From Nageia nagi (Eukaryota; Pinophyta): 64,000 bases of DNA. The position numbers and the translations under genes were made by a program. How positions within the stretch are numbered: the stretch's first letter is position 1; each line of letters starts with the position of its first letter. The DNA lies in NCBI GenBank assembly GCA_050084985.1, contig JBITNC010000001.1, forward strand, positions 196,354,001-196,418,000. Direction: 5' to 3'. This document shows, piece by piece, positions 11,480-24,662 of the stretch. The notes under the pieces are model-generated. The model was not told the origin of the DNA. It saw only the letters and a list, made by a program, of their open reading frames with translations, and did no database searches.

Positions 11480-12460
11480 AGGAAATGTTTAATAAGATGT
11501 ATGATGTAGACATAATTTCATGGAATGCAATGATTGAAGAATATAAAATTCATGGCTAAAGAAAGGATGTTTGATAGTGCATGAGGAAAACCAACATTTA
11601 TTAAGGAAGATTGATAATGTATGAGGATGCTTGATAATATACCATAAAGCCCAACAAGGTTCCATGAAGGCCAAAAATGCAAAATGAAGCTTAGAAATCA
11701 TAAGTGAAGGCCTACAATATCTTTCAAGGTACTAATAGAATGCATTGAATATACATGAAAATATTTGATCTACATGATGCAAATATAGTATCATGGAATG
11801 TGACGATCTTAGGGATATGCATAAAATGGGTTTTATAAAAAGGCTCTAGACACTTTTAAGAAGTTTTAAATATCAGATCCAAAGCTAAACTTTGCAACCT
11901 TTTCCACCATTCTTCCAACATGTGCCATCATAGGAGCTCTATAAGAAGGTATAAATATCTATCAAAGATAAGTTGAGAATGGTTTTGTATCATATATTGT
12001 GATTGTGAATGCCCTGATAGGAATGTATGTAAAATGAGGAATAATAGATAAATTTAGAAATTATTTAATAAGGTGCATGATGTAGATACTATTTGATGGA
12101 ATGTATTGATCAAAAGATATGCATGACATGATGTAGACATAGTTTTATGGAATACAATGATAGTAAGATATGCACAAACTGGTTACATCAAAAGGATCCA
12201 TGAATTGTTTGGGAAAATGCCTCATTGAGATACAAGTTCATGGACTAAAATGATCCCAATATATGCTTTAAATGGGTTTTTTGAAAAGGCTATATAAAAT
12301 TTTAAGATATGAATAGTAAGAATGCCCAATAGGATACATTTAAAAACCAAGCTTGTTATAAGGGTTTTTCAAAGATGAAGAACAATAAAAAAATGACAAG
12401 GATAAATGAAAATATTATGATTCTAAATGAAAATTCATCAAGGATGCCCTTAAAAAATCA
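11480..12460 (+). pseudogene. Decayed PPR (PLS-class) gene fragment
   Basis: Several PPR signatures occur in order on the plus strand, in shifting frames: MYDVDIISWNAMIEEYKIHG style at about 11500-11550; ACAIIGAL..GINIYQR near 11925-11970; VENGF followed by VIVNALIGMYVK (about 11980-12035); VHDVDTI..WNVLI (about 12080-12125); DVDIVLWNTMIVRYAQTGYI (about 12135-12190); and DTSSWTKMIPIYALNGFF (about 12225-12285). PPR proteins bind organellar RNA; this copy is riddled with stops and cannot do so. The wording closely matches the better preserved PPR locus at 52970-54340. Confidence 0.8.
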
Positions 12461-12794
12461 AGAAAGGATGCCCAAACTATGAGCAAGGATGCCCAAACTA
12501 CAAGCAGGGATGCCCTTCAAAAATATACTTGCTATAAGGGTTTGAAGAACATGAAAAACAAATAAAACTACAATAAGGTAAATGAATAGAAATATTATAG
12601 TTATGGTTAACTAACACTATAAGAATTCCTAAACTAGAAAGCAAATATATCCTTAAAAAATATACTTGATACAAATAAGGGTTTTTTGTACATGAAGAAA
12701 GAAATAAAATAACTATTTTTACAAGCAATAAGTGTTTTTTCTATTGCATACTAGGGTATGTTTACTATATATTAGGGTTTTCATACTTATTGAG

Positions 12795-13180
12795 AGCTTA
12801 TCATATTATAAATGGTTGAGAACTCAAGCTCTGCAGTAATGGAAATTTAAATTATGATTAACACCTTGAATTAAAATAGCATAAATGCCTTGATGTTAGT
12901 ATGATAAATTCCCAAGACTTAAAATAGGATAAATGCCTAGGAATTAAGGAAACATAAACACCCAAAATTAAGAAAGCATAAATACTTAAAATTAAGGAAA
13001 TATAAATACCCAAAATTGATATGATAGAGCAACAAAATTAGGTGGTGTATAAGTGGTTGATAATGGATAAATTAACATGTTTAAAATGGCATAAATTTCG
13101 ATAATTAATGAGGTGAAGTGATATAATTGAGCTATAAAATGAATCATATAAATTCCTAGCATAATGTAAGGCATACAATT
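12795..13180. repeat. Dispersed repeat A, copy 1, with 24-bp internal tandem units
   Basis: About 385 bp nearly collinear with 20050-20405: both contain 'AAATTATGATTAACA', 'ATAGCATAAATGCCT', 'TTAAAATGGCATAAAT' and 'AATTAATGAGGTG' blocks in the same order. Inside are three adjacent 24-bp units of the form AAGGAAACATAAACACCCAAAATT. No coding potential. Confidence 0.85.
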
Positions 13181-13199
13181 ATTTTAACCAACCAAAAGC

Positions 13200-15410
13200 C
13201 TAAATTCAAACCAATATATGTTTTTTAAAATGTAACACTCAAATGATTTAGGAATGAACCAGGCAATCCCACATGAGCTTGATATGCTGCTAGCTAGTTC
13301 AACACTCACATGACAAGATTGGCCAAGAACCTAGGGTAACCAACCTTGATAAATTTTTCTATGTTCACTTTTCAACACTCACCCTATTGAGAAGATGCCT
13401 CAAAAGTAACCTCACCATTCCTATTCCACATCCCATGTACAATAGGCTTTTTTGGTTACAACATAGTGATTTTCTACTCAAGGCCCATAACACTTGAAAT
13501 ATCTCACTTTCACTAAGTTAGTCATCATCTTCTAATGATAACTCTTCATATCATAGGAGCAGTTAACTTATCCTAGGCAAGCTTCTTATGAGCGGGTAGC
13601 TTCACCTATGGAAGAATTGTCATACCTCTATTTGTTAACTGCAAGTGGTATGACTACTAGTTACCCTCACTTGATTATAATAGTTTTTCTAATTGCTATC
13701 CCCACTTGACTCACCTATTAGAGAATATGAGTACTAACCTACCCATAGCTTATGGCTAGTCCCACCATGTAGTTCAGATTCCTCATGCCCATAACTTGGG
13801 GAGCCATAAATATTAAACAATATCTTTGAGTGGTTGTTTAGTCTAATTTATTTTTAAGAGTGTTGACAAAAAGAACTACCCATATCCTATTGATCATAAA
13901 CTTATGTTTTCAAATAGTGAAGTGAGTACAAGACACCATTCATCTTTGCCCATGAGGTATACATTGAAAGTTTTGATTATAGGCTTTCTTAGGAAGTCAC
14001 ATATTTTCTTGTTTATCCCATATGCATTTTATCATGCATATGAAACTAGTTTTTAAAATATATCTTGCATACATAAAGTAGAAATTCATGAGGAAAGATA
14101 TAGCCACTATTGCTACAAAATTAATGCGATGTTGAGTGGTCCTCACTCAAAGAATATTTCTTTTATTTGTCATCTATCAAGGTAGGTTTAATTTATGAAG
14201 GTTCTCCATCATTTTTCTTGCATTCATCCAAAAATATCTCAAATGATTATATTTATCCCATTGGGTCTCATTGATATCCAATTTGATCCCAAAGTTCCTA
14301 AATTATCCCAAATGATCACAAATTATCATTTGAAACCTTAACTCTAGTTTAGGGTTGATTCTAAGTTTTTGAAATAATTTTGGATTTGTCATGATTAACA
14401 ACCTAATCCATCTACGACTACTACCTAACAAGTATTAATCCTTACTCCTTTTTACCAAAGCATTAATCTTAACATATAATAATCATGATGTTGTTCTTAA
14501 AGGGAAAACAAAATAATCTACCTTTCATTTATAATTCAATATACTAACAAGAGATAAATACAACATAATTCTCATTAAGCATTTCTAAGTTAATAATCAA
14601 TTACAATAAGTTTGAATACATCTTATAACTTCATTTTTCAATATCTAGAGTAATGACATAACTTTCATAAACTTATTACAAGAACATTAATACATCATAA
14701 GGCTAATATAATGATTTTGAATTGGTAATTCATCATTCTTTTGTAATATAAAGGAAGTATAACATGTCAATTGGTAAATCATTCTTTGCCTTATCATGGG
14801 ACACACCCAATGATCTTCAAGCAACAAGGATCAATCATCTCCATAGTTCTTTTGAGAAATGAGCATTGAACATCCTTTGAAACTTGGTGGGTGGATTGAA
14901 TACTAAGAAGGAGGAGGATCAAGAAATCCCTTTATATTTGATGACCATAATGTAATGCATTCATTAACTTAAGACCTCAAGAGGATTTTAAGTCCTATTT
15001 GGACTACCTCTCTTCCTTGTTTGTGAATCAACTTATACTTCACATTTAAATAAAAATTTTCATTCTTATAAATGTCAAAATATTTAAATCTCCCTTTCTC
15101 TTTTATAACCCTTTTTTTGTGTTGATAATCATGGTGTTATTAATAATTATAATTCATTTCATGAATTTATTTCAAATAAATAATAATAAGTATACAATCA
15201 TTATATACAAAATTCTCTATACTTAATTACTCAATAATCTTATTATTAAATGAAAGTCTATGAATCTATCTAATGTCATTCTTTTAATGGAAAGGTAAAT
15301 GTAGTTTATCTCTACATACACTAATCTTAACTTATAAGGTGGTTTATCCAAAATTCTTTGCTCTTTTTTTAATAGAGCTACCAATGATGTTTGTAGGATG
15401 GGATCAAAGG
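13200..15410. other. Unassigned AT-rich stretch
   Basis: Over 2 kb with no reading frame, repeat pair or structural RNA that I can recognise. It could be eroded LTR-element interior, but no motif supports that. Confidence 0.4.
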
Positions 15411-15780
15411 TGTTATGAACAAAGTTCCCAAAATAGCATAAAATCATGAAAGAAAGAGCTCAATGCATTGAATAAGAGATATAATCTATAATAAGCCACT
15501 TAGAGGTGGTAACCTCCTTTGTAAGCCACTTCGATGGGGAAACCTCCTTTACATCACATCAATTACACAATAATAGACAATACAAATGATAATACCTCCT
15601 TAGTATATATAGGAGTCCAAGGGGTGCCACTACAATGAAAGGACACTAGCCGACATAACAATAATAATGTCTAGCTGACATAACAATAATAATGTAAGGG
15701 AATAACAATAACCATAGTGGACTTCTATGGGACACATAATAACAATTTATGGGTTACGTGAGTAGTATAGGGACCTAACA
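15411..15780 (-). repeat. 3' LTR of the 15.4-kb short element
   Basis: 370 bp, TG...CA ends. It differs from its partner mainly by an extra duplicated segment around 15500-15545, where the 'AAGCCACTT...AACCTCCTTT' piece appears twice. Confidence 0.93.
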
Positions 15781-15799
15781 TGCCCCTCTCCTTCAAAAA

Positions 15800-15910
15800 A
15801 ATGTTGTCCTCAATGTTTTAGTAGTTCTGGATGCTTCTATAGAAATTTCTCATCTTCCCATGTGAAATCTTTTTCCATTGCCATATTTTTACTTTCAACC
15901 TTCCTTTCCA
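15800..15910 (-). pseudogene. Remnant of the C-terminal end of gypsy pol
   Basis: Minus-strand translation gives RKVESKNMAMEKDFTWEDEK followed shortly by a KHPELLKH segment. Plant Ty3/gypsy integrase C-termini end with a similar 'WEDExFIxxxxPEL' block. Only this tail survives between the LTRs, showing that the short element arose by deletion of most of a gypsy element. Confidence 0.6.
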
Positions 15911-16570
15911 TCCTAAAATCCATCTCTAAGGATGTTGGCATACTACGAGTATGTTGTAGGAGACCATAATTCTTTAGGATGCAATGCTTTTTAAACTATG
16001 ATTTGGAGATTGTTCTATTGTCTAACCTTCCAACTAATGTAAATCTAAAATTTTGGCCCTTTAGAGTTTGAAATTTCTACCTATGGTAGCCTTAGATGTA
16101 TTCTTTTCAATGCCATATATTTTGTCAAATTCTGATATTCCAAGAGGAAATGGCTGCAACTTTCCCAAATATGCTAATTTTTGGAGTTTTTAGAAGTGCA
16201 AACTTTTACAAAGTGCCACATGTCACCTATTTATTTATAGACCTTTAAAATTGTAATAGATAAACTTCAATCTATACCCTAACCAATCCAATAGGTTTCA
16301 CCTAGTTTGGAGCTGTAAAACTTTAGATATACACTTTTTAGCTAGAACACCTATTTTAGACCTACTTTTGAGGCTAGTCACAAACCTTAACTTCCCCCGA
16401 GTGTAACTTGCAAAATATAGCAAATTAGGAGCTAAAATTTTAACTAAAACTTGTTTAGTATGTATTATAAAAACCTAATAAAGTTTAGAATCTAAAACCT
16501 TGCAAAAACAAATTAGTAGTGAAAATGCCATGATGACTATTTTTGAGCAATGAAATCATCGAATCATCTG

Positions 16571-16582
16571 CTTTGATACCAA
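16571..16582 (-). promoter_or_regulatory. Primer-binding site of the short element
   Basis: The plus strand reads CTTTGATACCAA next to the right LTR; the reverse complement begins TTGGTATCAAAG. It matches the initiator tRNA-Met site TGGTATCAGAGC except for G to A at the ninth base. Confidence 0.7.
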
Positions 16583-16583
16583 A

Positions 16584-16923
16584 TGTTATGAACAAAGTTC
16601 CCAAAATAGCATAAAATCATGAAAGAAAGAGCTCAACATATTGAATAAGAGATAAAATATATAATAAGCCACTTTGAGGGGGCAACCTCCTTTACATCAC
16701 ATCAATTACACAACAATAGACAATACAAATGATAATACCTCCTTAGTATATATAGGAGTCCAAGGGGTGCCACTACAATGAAAGGAAACTAGCCGACATA
16801 ACAATAATAATGTCTGGCCGACATAACAATAATAATGTAAGGGAATAACAATAACCATAGTGTACTTTTATGGGACACATAATAACAATATATGGGTTAC
16901 ATGAGTAGTATAGGGACCTAACA
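16584..16923 (-). repeat. 5' LTR of the 15.4-kb short element
   Basis: 340 bp direct repeat of 15411-15780 with the same TGTTATGAAC start and CCTAACA end. Confidence 0.93.
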
Positions 16924-16928
16924 AAAGG

Positions 16929-19266
<2,338 letters not shown>

Positions 19267-19269
19267 CGT

Positions 19270-19960
19270 GACACATAAAATGCATAAACGCCAACATTTA
19301 TGGTTGAATTTGGAGGGAGGATAGCCTTCTCTAAAAAAAATTGGTAAATTAATTATTATCTTGTTTTATGTTACAAATTTAAAAAAATTATAAAAATAAC
19401 AATAGAGTGTACATCTCTAGAAAAAGTGCAACTTAATTAGTTATCTTTCTTTATTTTGAAAATTTAAATAATTTATAAATATAATAATAAAAATAGAATA
19501 ATGTACATCTTTATAAAATTGTAATTGATTTAGTATATTATTCTTTTTTATTTTAAAAAAATTACAATAAATATAAAATATTTTTATTAATATTATTACA
19601 ACAAATTACTAAGTATAATACAATTCCACAAACAAACTAAAATTTGAATTATTAATCAATTATAAATTATATTTATTCCGACAAACAATTTCATTTAAGA
19701 ATAAACTTTGGATTATCATTATTATCATTAACAATCAACTATTTTTTTTATTTCAATACAATATGGAATTTATGTGATTATAATTTTTATTAAAAAATAC
19801 ATTGTAATGTAATAATATTTTGTATTTATATATCAAACTAAGAAAATTAAGTAACCATTAATATATTTAACTTTGTTGGAAAACATCAACTATTTACAAT
19901 ATATATTACACAAAAAATATTCAAAATTTAATTTTCAATTTTACTTTAACAAGTTATATT
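19270..19960. repeat. Dispersed AT-rich repeat B, copy 1
   Basis: Matches 20405-20680 in direct orientation over its first 270 bp (ATTTATGG...GAATTTGGAG, GATAGCCTTCTC, 'GAAAATTTAAATAATTT', 'AGAATAATGTACATCTTTAT'). It also matches the reverse complement of about 59260-59975 over most of its length (for example TACAATTCCACAAACAAAC and ATTATATTTATTCC). Non-coding. It could be an LTR or a MITE-like element; termini were not resolved. Confidence 0.8.
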
Positions 19961-20049
19961 ATTTAGTACAATACTTTAAATAAATTTCAATTAATATTTT
20001 CATATTTATATAGAATACCATTTATTGGATGTTAGGGTCCTTGTACTAA

Positions 20050-20405
20050 GAGCTCCTTGTACTAGAAATGGTCAAGAACTCAATTTCTAAGGAAATGGGG
20101 TTTTAAATTATGATTAACAGCTTGAATTATAATAGCATAAATGCCTAGATGTTAGTACAATAAATTACCAAGACATAAAATAGGATAAATGCCCAAGACT
20201 TAAGGAAACATAAACATTTGAAGTTAAGGAAGCATAAACACTTGAAATTAAGAAAAGATAAATACCCAAAATTAACTCAATAGAGTGGCAAAATTGGGTG
20301 GCATATGTGTGGTTGATAATGCATAAATGACCAAGTTTAAAATGGCATAAATGCCCATAATTAATGAGGTGGAGTGACATAATGTAGTTGCAGAGCAAAG
20401 CACAT
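20050..20405. repeat. Dispersed repeat A, copy 2
   Basis: Direct repeat of 12795-13180 with the same block order and the same three 24-bp internal units (about 20200-20271). It is followed directly by repeat B copy 2. Confidence 0.85.
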
Positions 20406-20680
20406 AAATATCCAATGTAAAGTGCATAAACACCTAACATTTATGGCCAAATTTGGAGGATAGCCTTCTCCAAAAAAATGCTAACTTGATTATTATTATT
20501 ATTATTATTTTTAATGTTACAAATTTAAATAATTTATAAAATAACAATAAAATGTACATATCTACAAAAAAATGCAACTTAATTAGTTATCTTTCTTAAT
20601 TTTGAAAATTTAAATAATTTCTAAATATAATAATAAAAATAGAATAATGTACATCTTTATAAACTTGTAATTGATTTTTT
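20405..20680. repeat. Dispersed AT-rich repeat B, copy 2 (partial)
   Basis: Direct repeat of the first 270 bp of 19270-19960, including a short (ATT)n run near 20490-20510. Since A and B are adjacent here and a B copy lies just to the left, A+B may be one larger unit that is partly tandemly duplicated. Confidence 0.8.
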
Positions 20681-21066
20681 TCCATCTCTATAAAATAGAA
20701 TAATATACATCTATAAAAAAAACTACATAAGATTTTTGTCCGTATCACTTAAATAAGAAATTTCAATGTCAAAACCTTATATATATATAACTAATTGAAT
20801 TGGTATATATTTATTTTATTATTAATTTTTAAATTGTAATATATACAAAAATAGATTCTTTCATTATTATTTAGTGATATTTGATGAAAAATAGATTCTT
20901 TTATTTTTATTTAAAATCTAGGAAAAGAGAAAGAGCGTTGTGTTGTATTTATTTCCTTTCGAGAAGCATGTTGTTGCATTTTAGGAAAGGAAAAGTTGTT
21001 ATGATCTAAATCCATTCTTGAGCTACCACGTATTCAACTCAAAGGTGATTGAGCTTTCATGGTTGC

Positions 21067-21112
21067 TAAGATTGAAACTTTCACCACTCAAAAGGATCCA
21101 AATTTTAGATCA
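21067..21112 (-). repeat. Truncated leftmost LTR of the array
   Basis: Only the last 46 bases are present, ending AAATTTTAGATCA like the other copies. Left of 21067 the sequence diverges, so the array lost its left LTR. Confidence 0.7.
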
Positions 21113-21243
21113 TACCTCTCAATAGAAAAATAACTTTCATTCTAAATTCGTTCACACTTTACCACTTCTACAGGAGCATTATTGGTTCCATATCACCACT
21201 CAAATATGAGGTGAGGAGACTCTCCTTATACCAGCTTTGATTG

Positions 21244-22776
21244 CTAAACCTTCTTTCCTTCATCACATGGAAAAATCTTCAACCAAGGAATCTCAATATC
21301 TTGCTTCCCAAGATTGGATACAAATGCTTCATCCCCAATAGATCAAGGACTCGAAGGCACACAACTCAGTGTCTCATCATGAGATTTATTTGCAAAGAAT
21401 CCTCCAAGCAATCCAAAAAACATACAAAGAGTTATAATTGCAAGCATTATCCTCTAATACTCATTATAATATATATCCAACATATATTACTAATTGTTGA
21501 AAAATGGAAATAGATCAAAGATGAATGATTACCTCTTGCACTTGGGAACTCCTTGTTTCTTTGGGAAATAAGGCACACCAACATAGGCTTCTCACTTTGG
21601 ATATTATGAGAATTCACCTTATAATAAATTCTATATTTCAAAATATGATACTTGTTCTTGTAGCGATAGAAGACCACATTACACTCATACAGGTAGGGAC
21701 TTACTAGAATGATGATTCAAAAGATCTGGGGTAACACATCCACCATTACTTCATCAATAAAATTTACATTGATGCCAAACATGATTTTTTACTACTATGT
21801 GATCCAAAACTCTCTAGCACTACCCATCAAAACATATAGCTTGGAATGCTCTATCACTTCTAATCCCAACTCTGCTATGAGATGCTCTAAAATGAAGTCA
21901 AACTGGGATTCGAGATCAATGAGTGTTTCAACTCTGGTATTTCTCACTTGCACTTTCAAATAAAATAATGCTTTTTTTTCTTATAAGAGAAAGGAACTCT
22001 CACTCCTATGATTGTCATATTCTTTGCATTCTTACCATCATTATCAAACAAACTTGAGTGGTTATCCATTACTCTTCATTAGATACTATGACATGCTCTC
22101 GATACATGCCTCTTTTATTTGAATTATGCACAAATTGATTTTCACATATTAGGTCCTCTTTTTGATGTCTCTCCCTCAATACAATAAGCAACAAAAGATT
22201 CTAAACTCTTCTTTTCTTTGAGGTAAAATACACTCAAATTTCTAAGTTCAAATGATGTAGGAGATGAAAAGGGTGAAATAGTTAATGAAGCTAGTGTAAC
22301 ACTCTTCTCCCTTTGAATGTAAATATGCATAACAAATATATGTGATTTCCCTTTTAAATAAGATGGTAATGACATAGGATTCTCTTTTGCTTCCTTCAAA
22401 CCATGCATCTTCTTGACAAGCTTACACCTCTATTTATAATGCCTCTAGAAACTATGCTTATGATGACCTTCTTTGCTACAAAATTCACACACTAATATTT
22501 ATGTGGGTTTTTCTATAGAAGCACCATGGATAGGATATGGCATCTCTATAGGCACAACAAAACTCTTCCTTTTGGAATAAATCTCCATCATCCTAGGTGA
22601 TACTGAGGTAACTTGCTCACTTAGAATTGATTGGTTGATTTGATCTTTAACCACTAAAGATGTTCCCTCTTGAGTACTTGATATGAATCTTTTTGAAGTT
22701 CACCAACAACCTCAATCAAATATATCACTTAGTTCTCCAACCATGTGATATGAGCATTATGATCACCATAAGCCAT
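21244..22776 (-). pseudogene. gag-protease-like gene with C-terminal membrane segment, copy 1
   Basis: Start ATG at 22776 (MAYGDHNAHITWLEN) and stop at 21246-21244 after PWLKIFPCDEGKKV, about 510 codons; the same start and end are found in all three units. N-terminal part: probable short coiled coil (TWLEN..VIYLIEVVGELQ). Zinc knuckle CEFCSKEGHHKH at 22489-22454, last Cys lost. Middle: Ser/Pro-rich segment 22408-22142. Retropepsin: RVETLIDLESQFDFI with the catalytic Asp in LIDLES (21923-21903; family LIDxGS), then AELGLEVIEHSKLYVL. A later 'VFYRYKNKYHI' block (21677 leftward) resembles the end of plant retropepsin modules. Hydrophobic segment IMLAIITLCMFFGLLGGFF (about 21450-21394), then a 45-residue tail. 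At least two stops and several frameshifts. Confidence 0.72.
22430..22489 (-). other. Zinc knuckle region with shared nonsense codon, copy 1
   Basis: CEFCSKEGHHKH, then S-F-stop where a C-W pair would be expected, then RHYK, stop (TAG at 22432-22430), RCK. The same RHYK-stop-RCK occurs in copies 2 and 3. Confidence 0.7.
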
Positions 22777-22832
22777 TAAGCAAGTATGGTAAAGCTACAT
22801 AGCTACCTTATGGAAATACAACAAAACCATTC

Positions 22833-22842
22833 TTTGATACCA
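22833..22842 (-). promoter_or_regulatory. Primer-binding site, array unit 1
   Basis: The plus strand TTTGATACCA gives TGGTATCAAA on the minus strand, five bases from the LTR edge at 22848. It is an initiator tRNA-Met type site with a mismatch, and decayed at the matching places in units 2 and 3. Confidence 0.6.
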
Positions 22843-22847
22843 AAACT

Positions 22848-24531
22848 TGATCTATAAACAAGAGTGGACTAACTCCCTCTCTTAATGGGATCAATTCACA
22901 CTTAGAAAATTAGAAACTAAGTGCTTGCAAAATTAAGAGAATAGAAATAAGAGATAATAATCACACAAAATAATCACACACAATTGAGACAAGATATACC
23001 CTATTTCTAACCTCTCCAACCTACATCCAATAAATATGATCCTCTTGCAAAATGGTGAATGGTGATTACAACAAGCCACTATAAGCTCTTCTCTTTTCTC
23101 TAATTCTCTTTCTTATTAGATCCTCTTAGGATTAGCATAAATACCTTAATAGTATCCTTGCATTTCTTATACTTGTAGGTATCTATACTCTTATGCATAC
23201 ACTTTTATAATTCCCAACACTAAAGAACTCAAAAAAGCAACTCCCCCAACACTTCAAACTTCCCTCTATGTAATCAAAATTGATGGGATAAGCTTGGAGT
23301 GTTACAATATTATATAAATAATAAAAAAATCATATTTTTGAATACCCATTATCCTCAACTATCCTTAATTCAAATTTGAAGTGATTTTGGTAAGCCAATC
23401 TACTAATATTGGCATTCTCTCTAGAATAATACAAACTGTGAAATAAACTCAACCTAAAATTAAGATTATTCAGCAATGGAATTAATACCAACAACATATA
23501 GCATGCCAAATATTTAAATTAGTAAAATCTAAGTTGCTTCAAAGTGATTGTGCCACTTGGTAGTATGCAAATGGTGATAAAAAGGGTTTGATTATTGTTA
23601 ATTAATTGTTAGTATATTTGTAATAGGTAAGTAGTACAAAACAACTTTAGGTGGTGTTATACAGCCTACACAGTGCAGTCTGGTGGTTAAAATATACCAA
23701 ATCATTTTTGGGGCAACCATTCCTCCCTTTTCTCCTTTATCTCCCACAACTGGTAGGACCCTTTTGAACACCATGTACTAATAAGTAGTGAGTTATATGT
23801 TGGTAGCATTGATGTTGGCTACTCACTAGGTAGGTAGTGCTCACATTAGTAGGTGGGTATTATCCAGTTTCTAAGTCATTGCCTTCTACCTTTTAGTTGA
23901 TCAATGTGGTCCTTATTTCACACATTCAAATTCTAGTGGTGGGTTCTGTAGAACTCTATCACATGACAAATTCAAATATTGATGGCATACACTTCATACT
24001 ACATACTTTTCCCATACCTTCATGAGATCTTCAAACTGAGTAAACCATAAATACTCCCTCTTGCTAACTATGAATGCATACATGGCATTAAGTTTCATCA
24101 CTGTTGGTGGTGAGAAGAAATATTTTATTTGTCCTTTTTTAAATTGATTTTACCTTCCACCTATTTTATGGAATAAAGTAACATTTCTTCTCCATATAAG
24201 ATTAACTTGCCTTATATTGGTTTGACCTTTCCCTTCTCTGCCACTTTATGTTAATAATAATATGTTATATATTGTTAGCCTTTTATGTTTTTGTAATTTG
24301 CAAATGTAAATATTAAATCTATTGAATATTTATTTTTACAATTTCAAAAATTATTATTTTTTCCTTTTGCAAAAAAAAAAAATTAAATATTTTACCTTTG
24401 AATTTTCAAAAGTTATCTTGCAAACTAGATACCAGTTTCAAAAATCATGAAAACCACCATGGAGATGGAGATGAAGAGAATACAATAAGAATAAAATTTT
24501 CACCACTCAAAATGATACAAATTTTGGATCA
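22848..24531 (-). repeat. LTR between array units 1 and 2
   Basis: 1684 bp, plus strand begins TGATCTATAAACAAG and ends TTTTGGATCA. It is shared by the two neighbouring interiors. Confidence 0.8.
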
Positions 24532-24662
24532 TATGTCCCAACAAAGAAATAGCTTTCATCCTAAAAGCATTCACACTTTACCACTTCTACAAGAGCATTA
24601 TTGGTTCCTTATCACTACTCAAAGATGAGGTGAGGAGATTATGTTCCTACTAGCTTTGGCCA

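Larger units (their letters stand above)
15411..16923 (-). mobile_element. Short internally deleted LTR retroelement (gypsy-derived) with perfect TSD
   Basis: Two direct repeats, 15411-15780 (370 bp) and 16584-16923 (340 bp), both begin TGTTATGAAC and end GGGACCTAACA. Identical 5-bp target duplications AAAGG flank the element at 15406-15410 and 16924-16928. The interior is only about 803 bp. A primer-binding site beside the right LTR and a purine tract (minus strand GAAGGAGAGGGG) beside the left LTR place it on the minus strand. It has no complete gene, so it would depend on enzymes from a larger relative. Confidence 0.95.
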
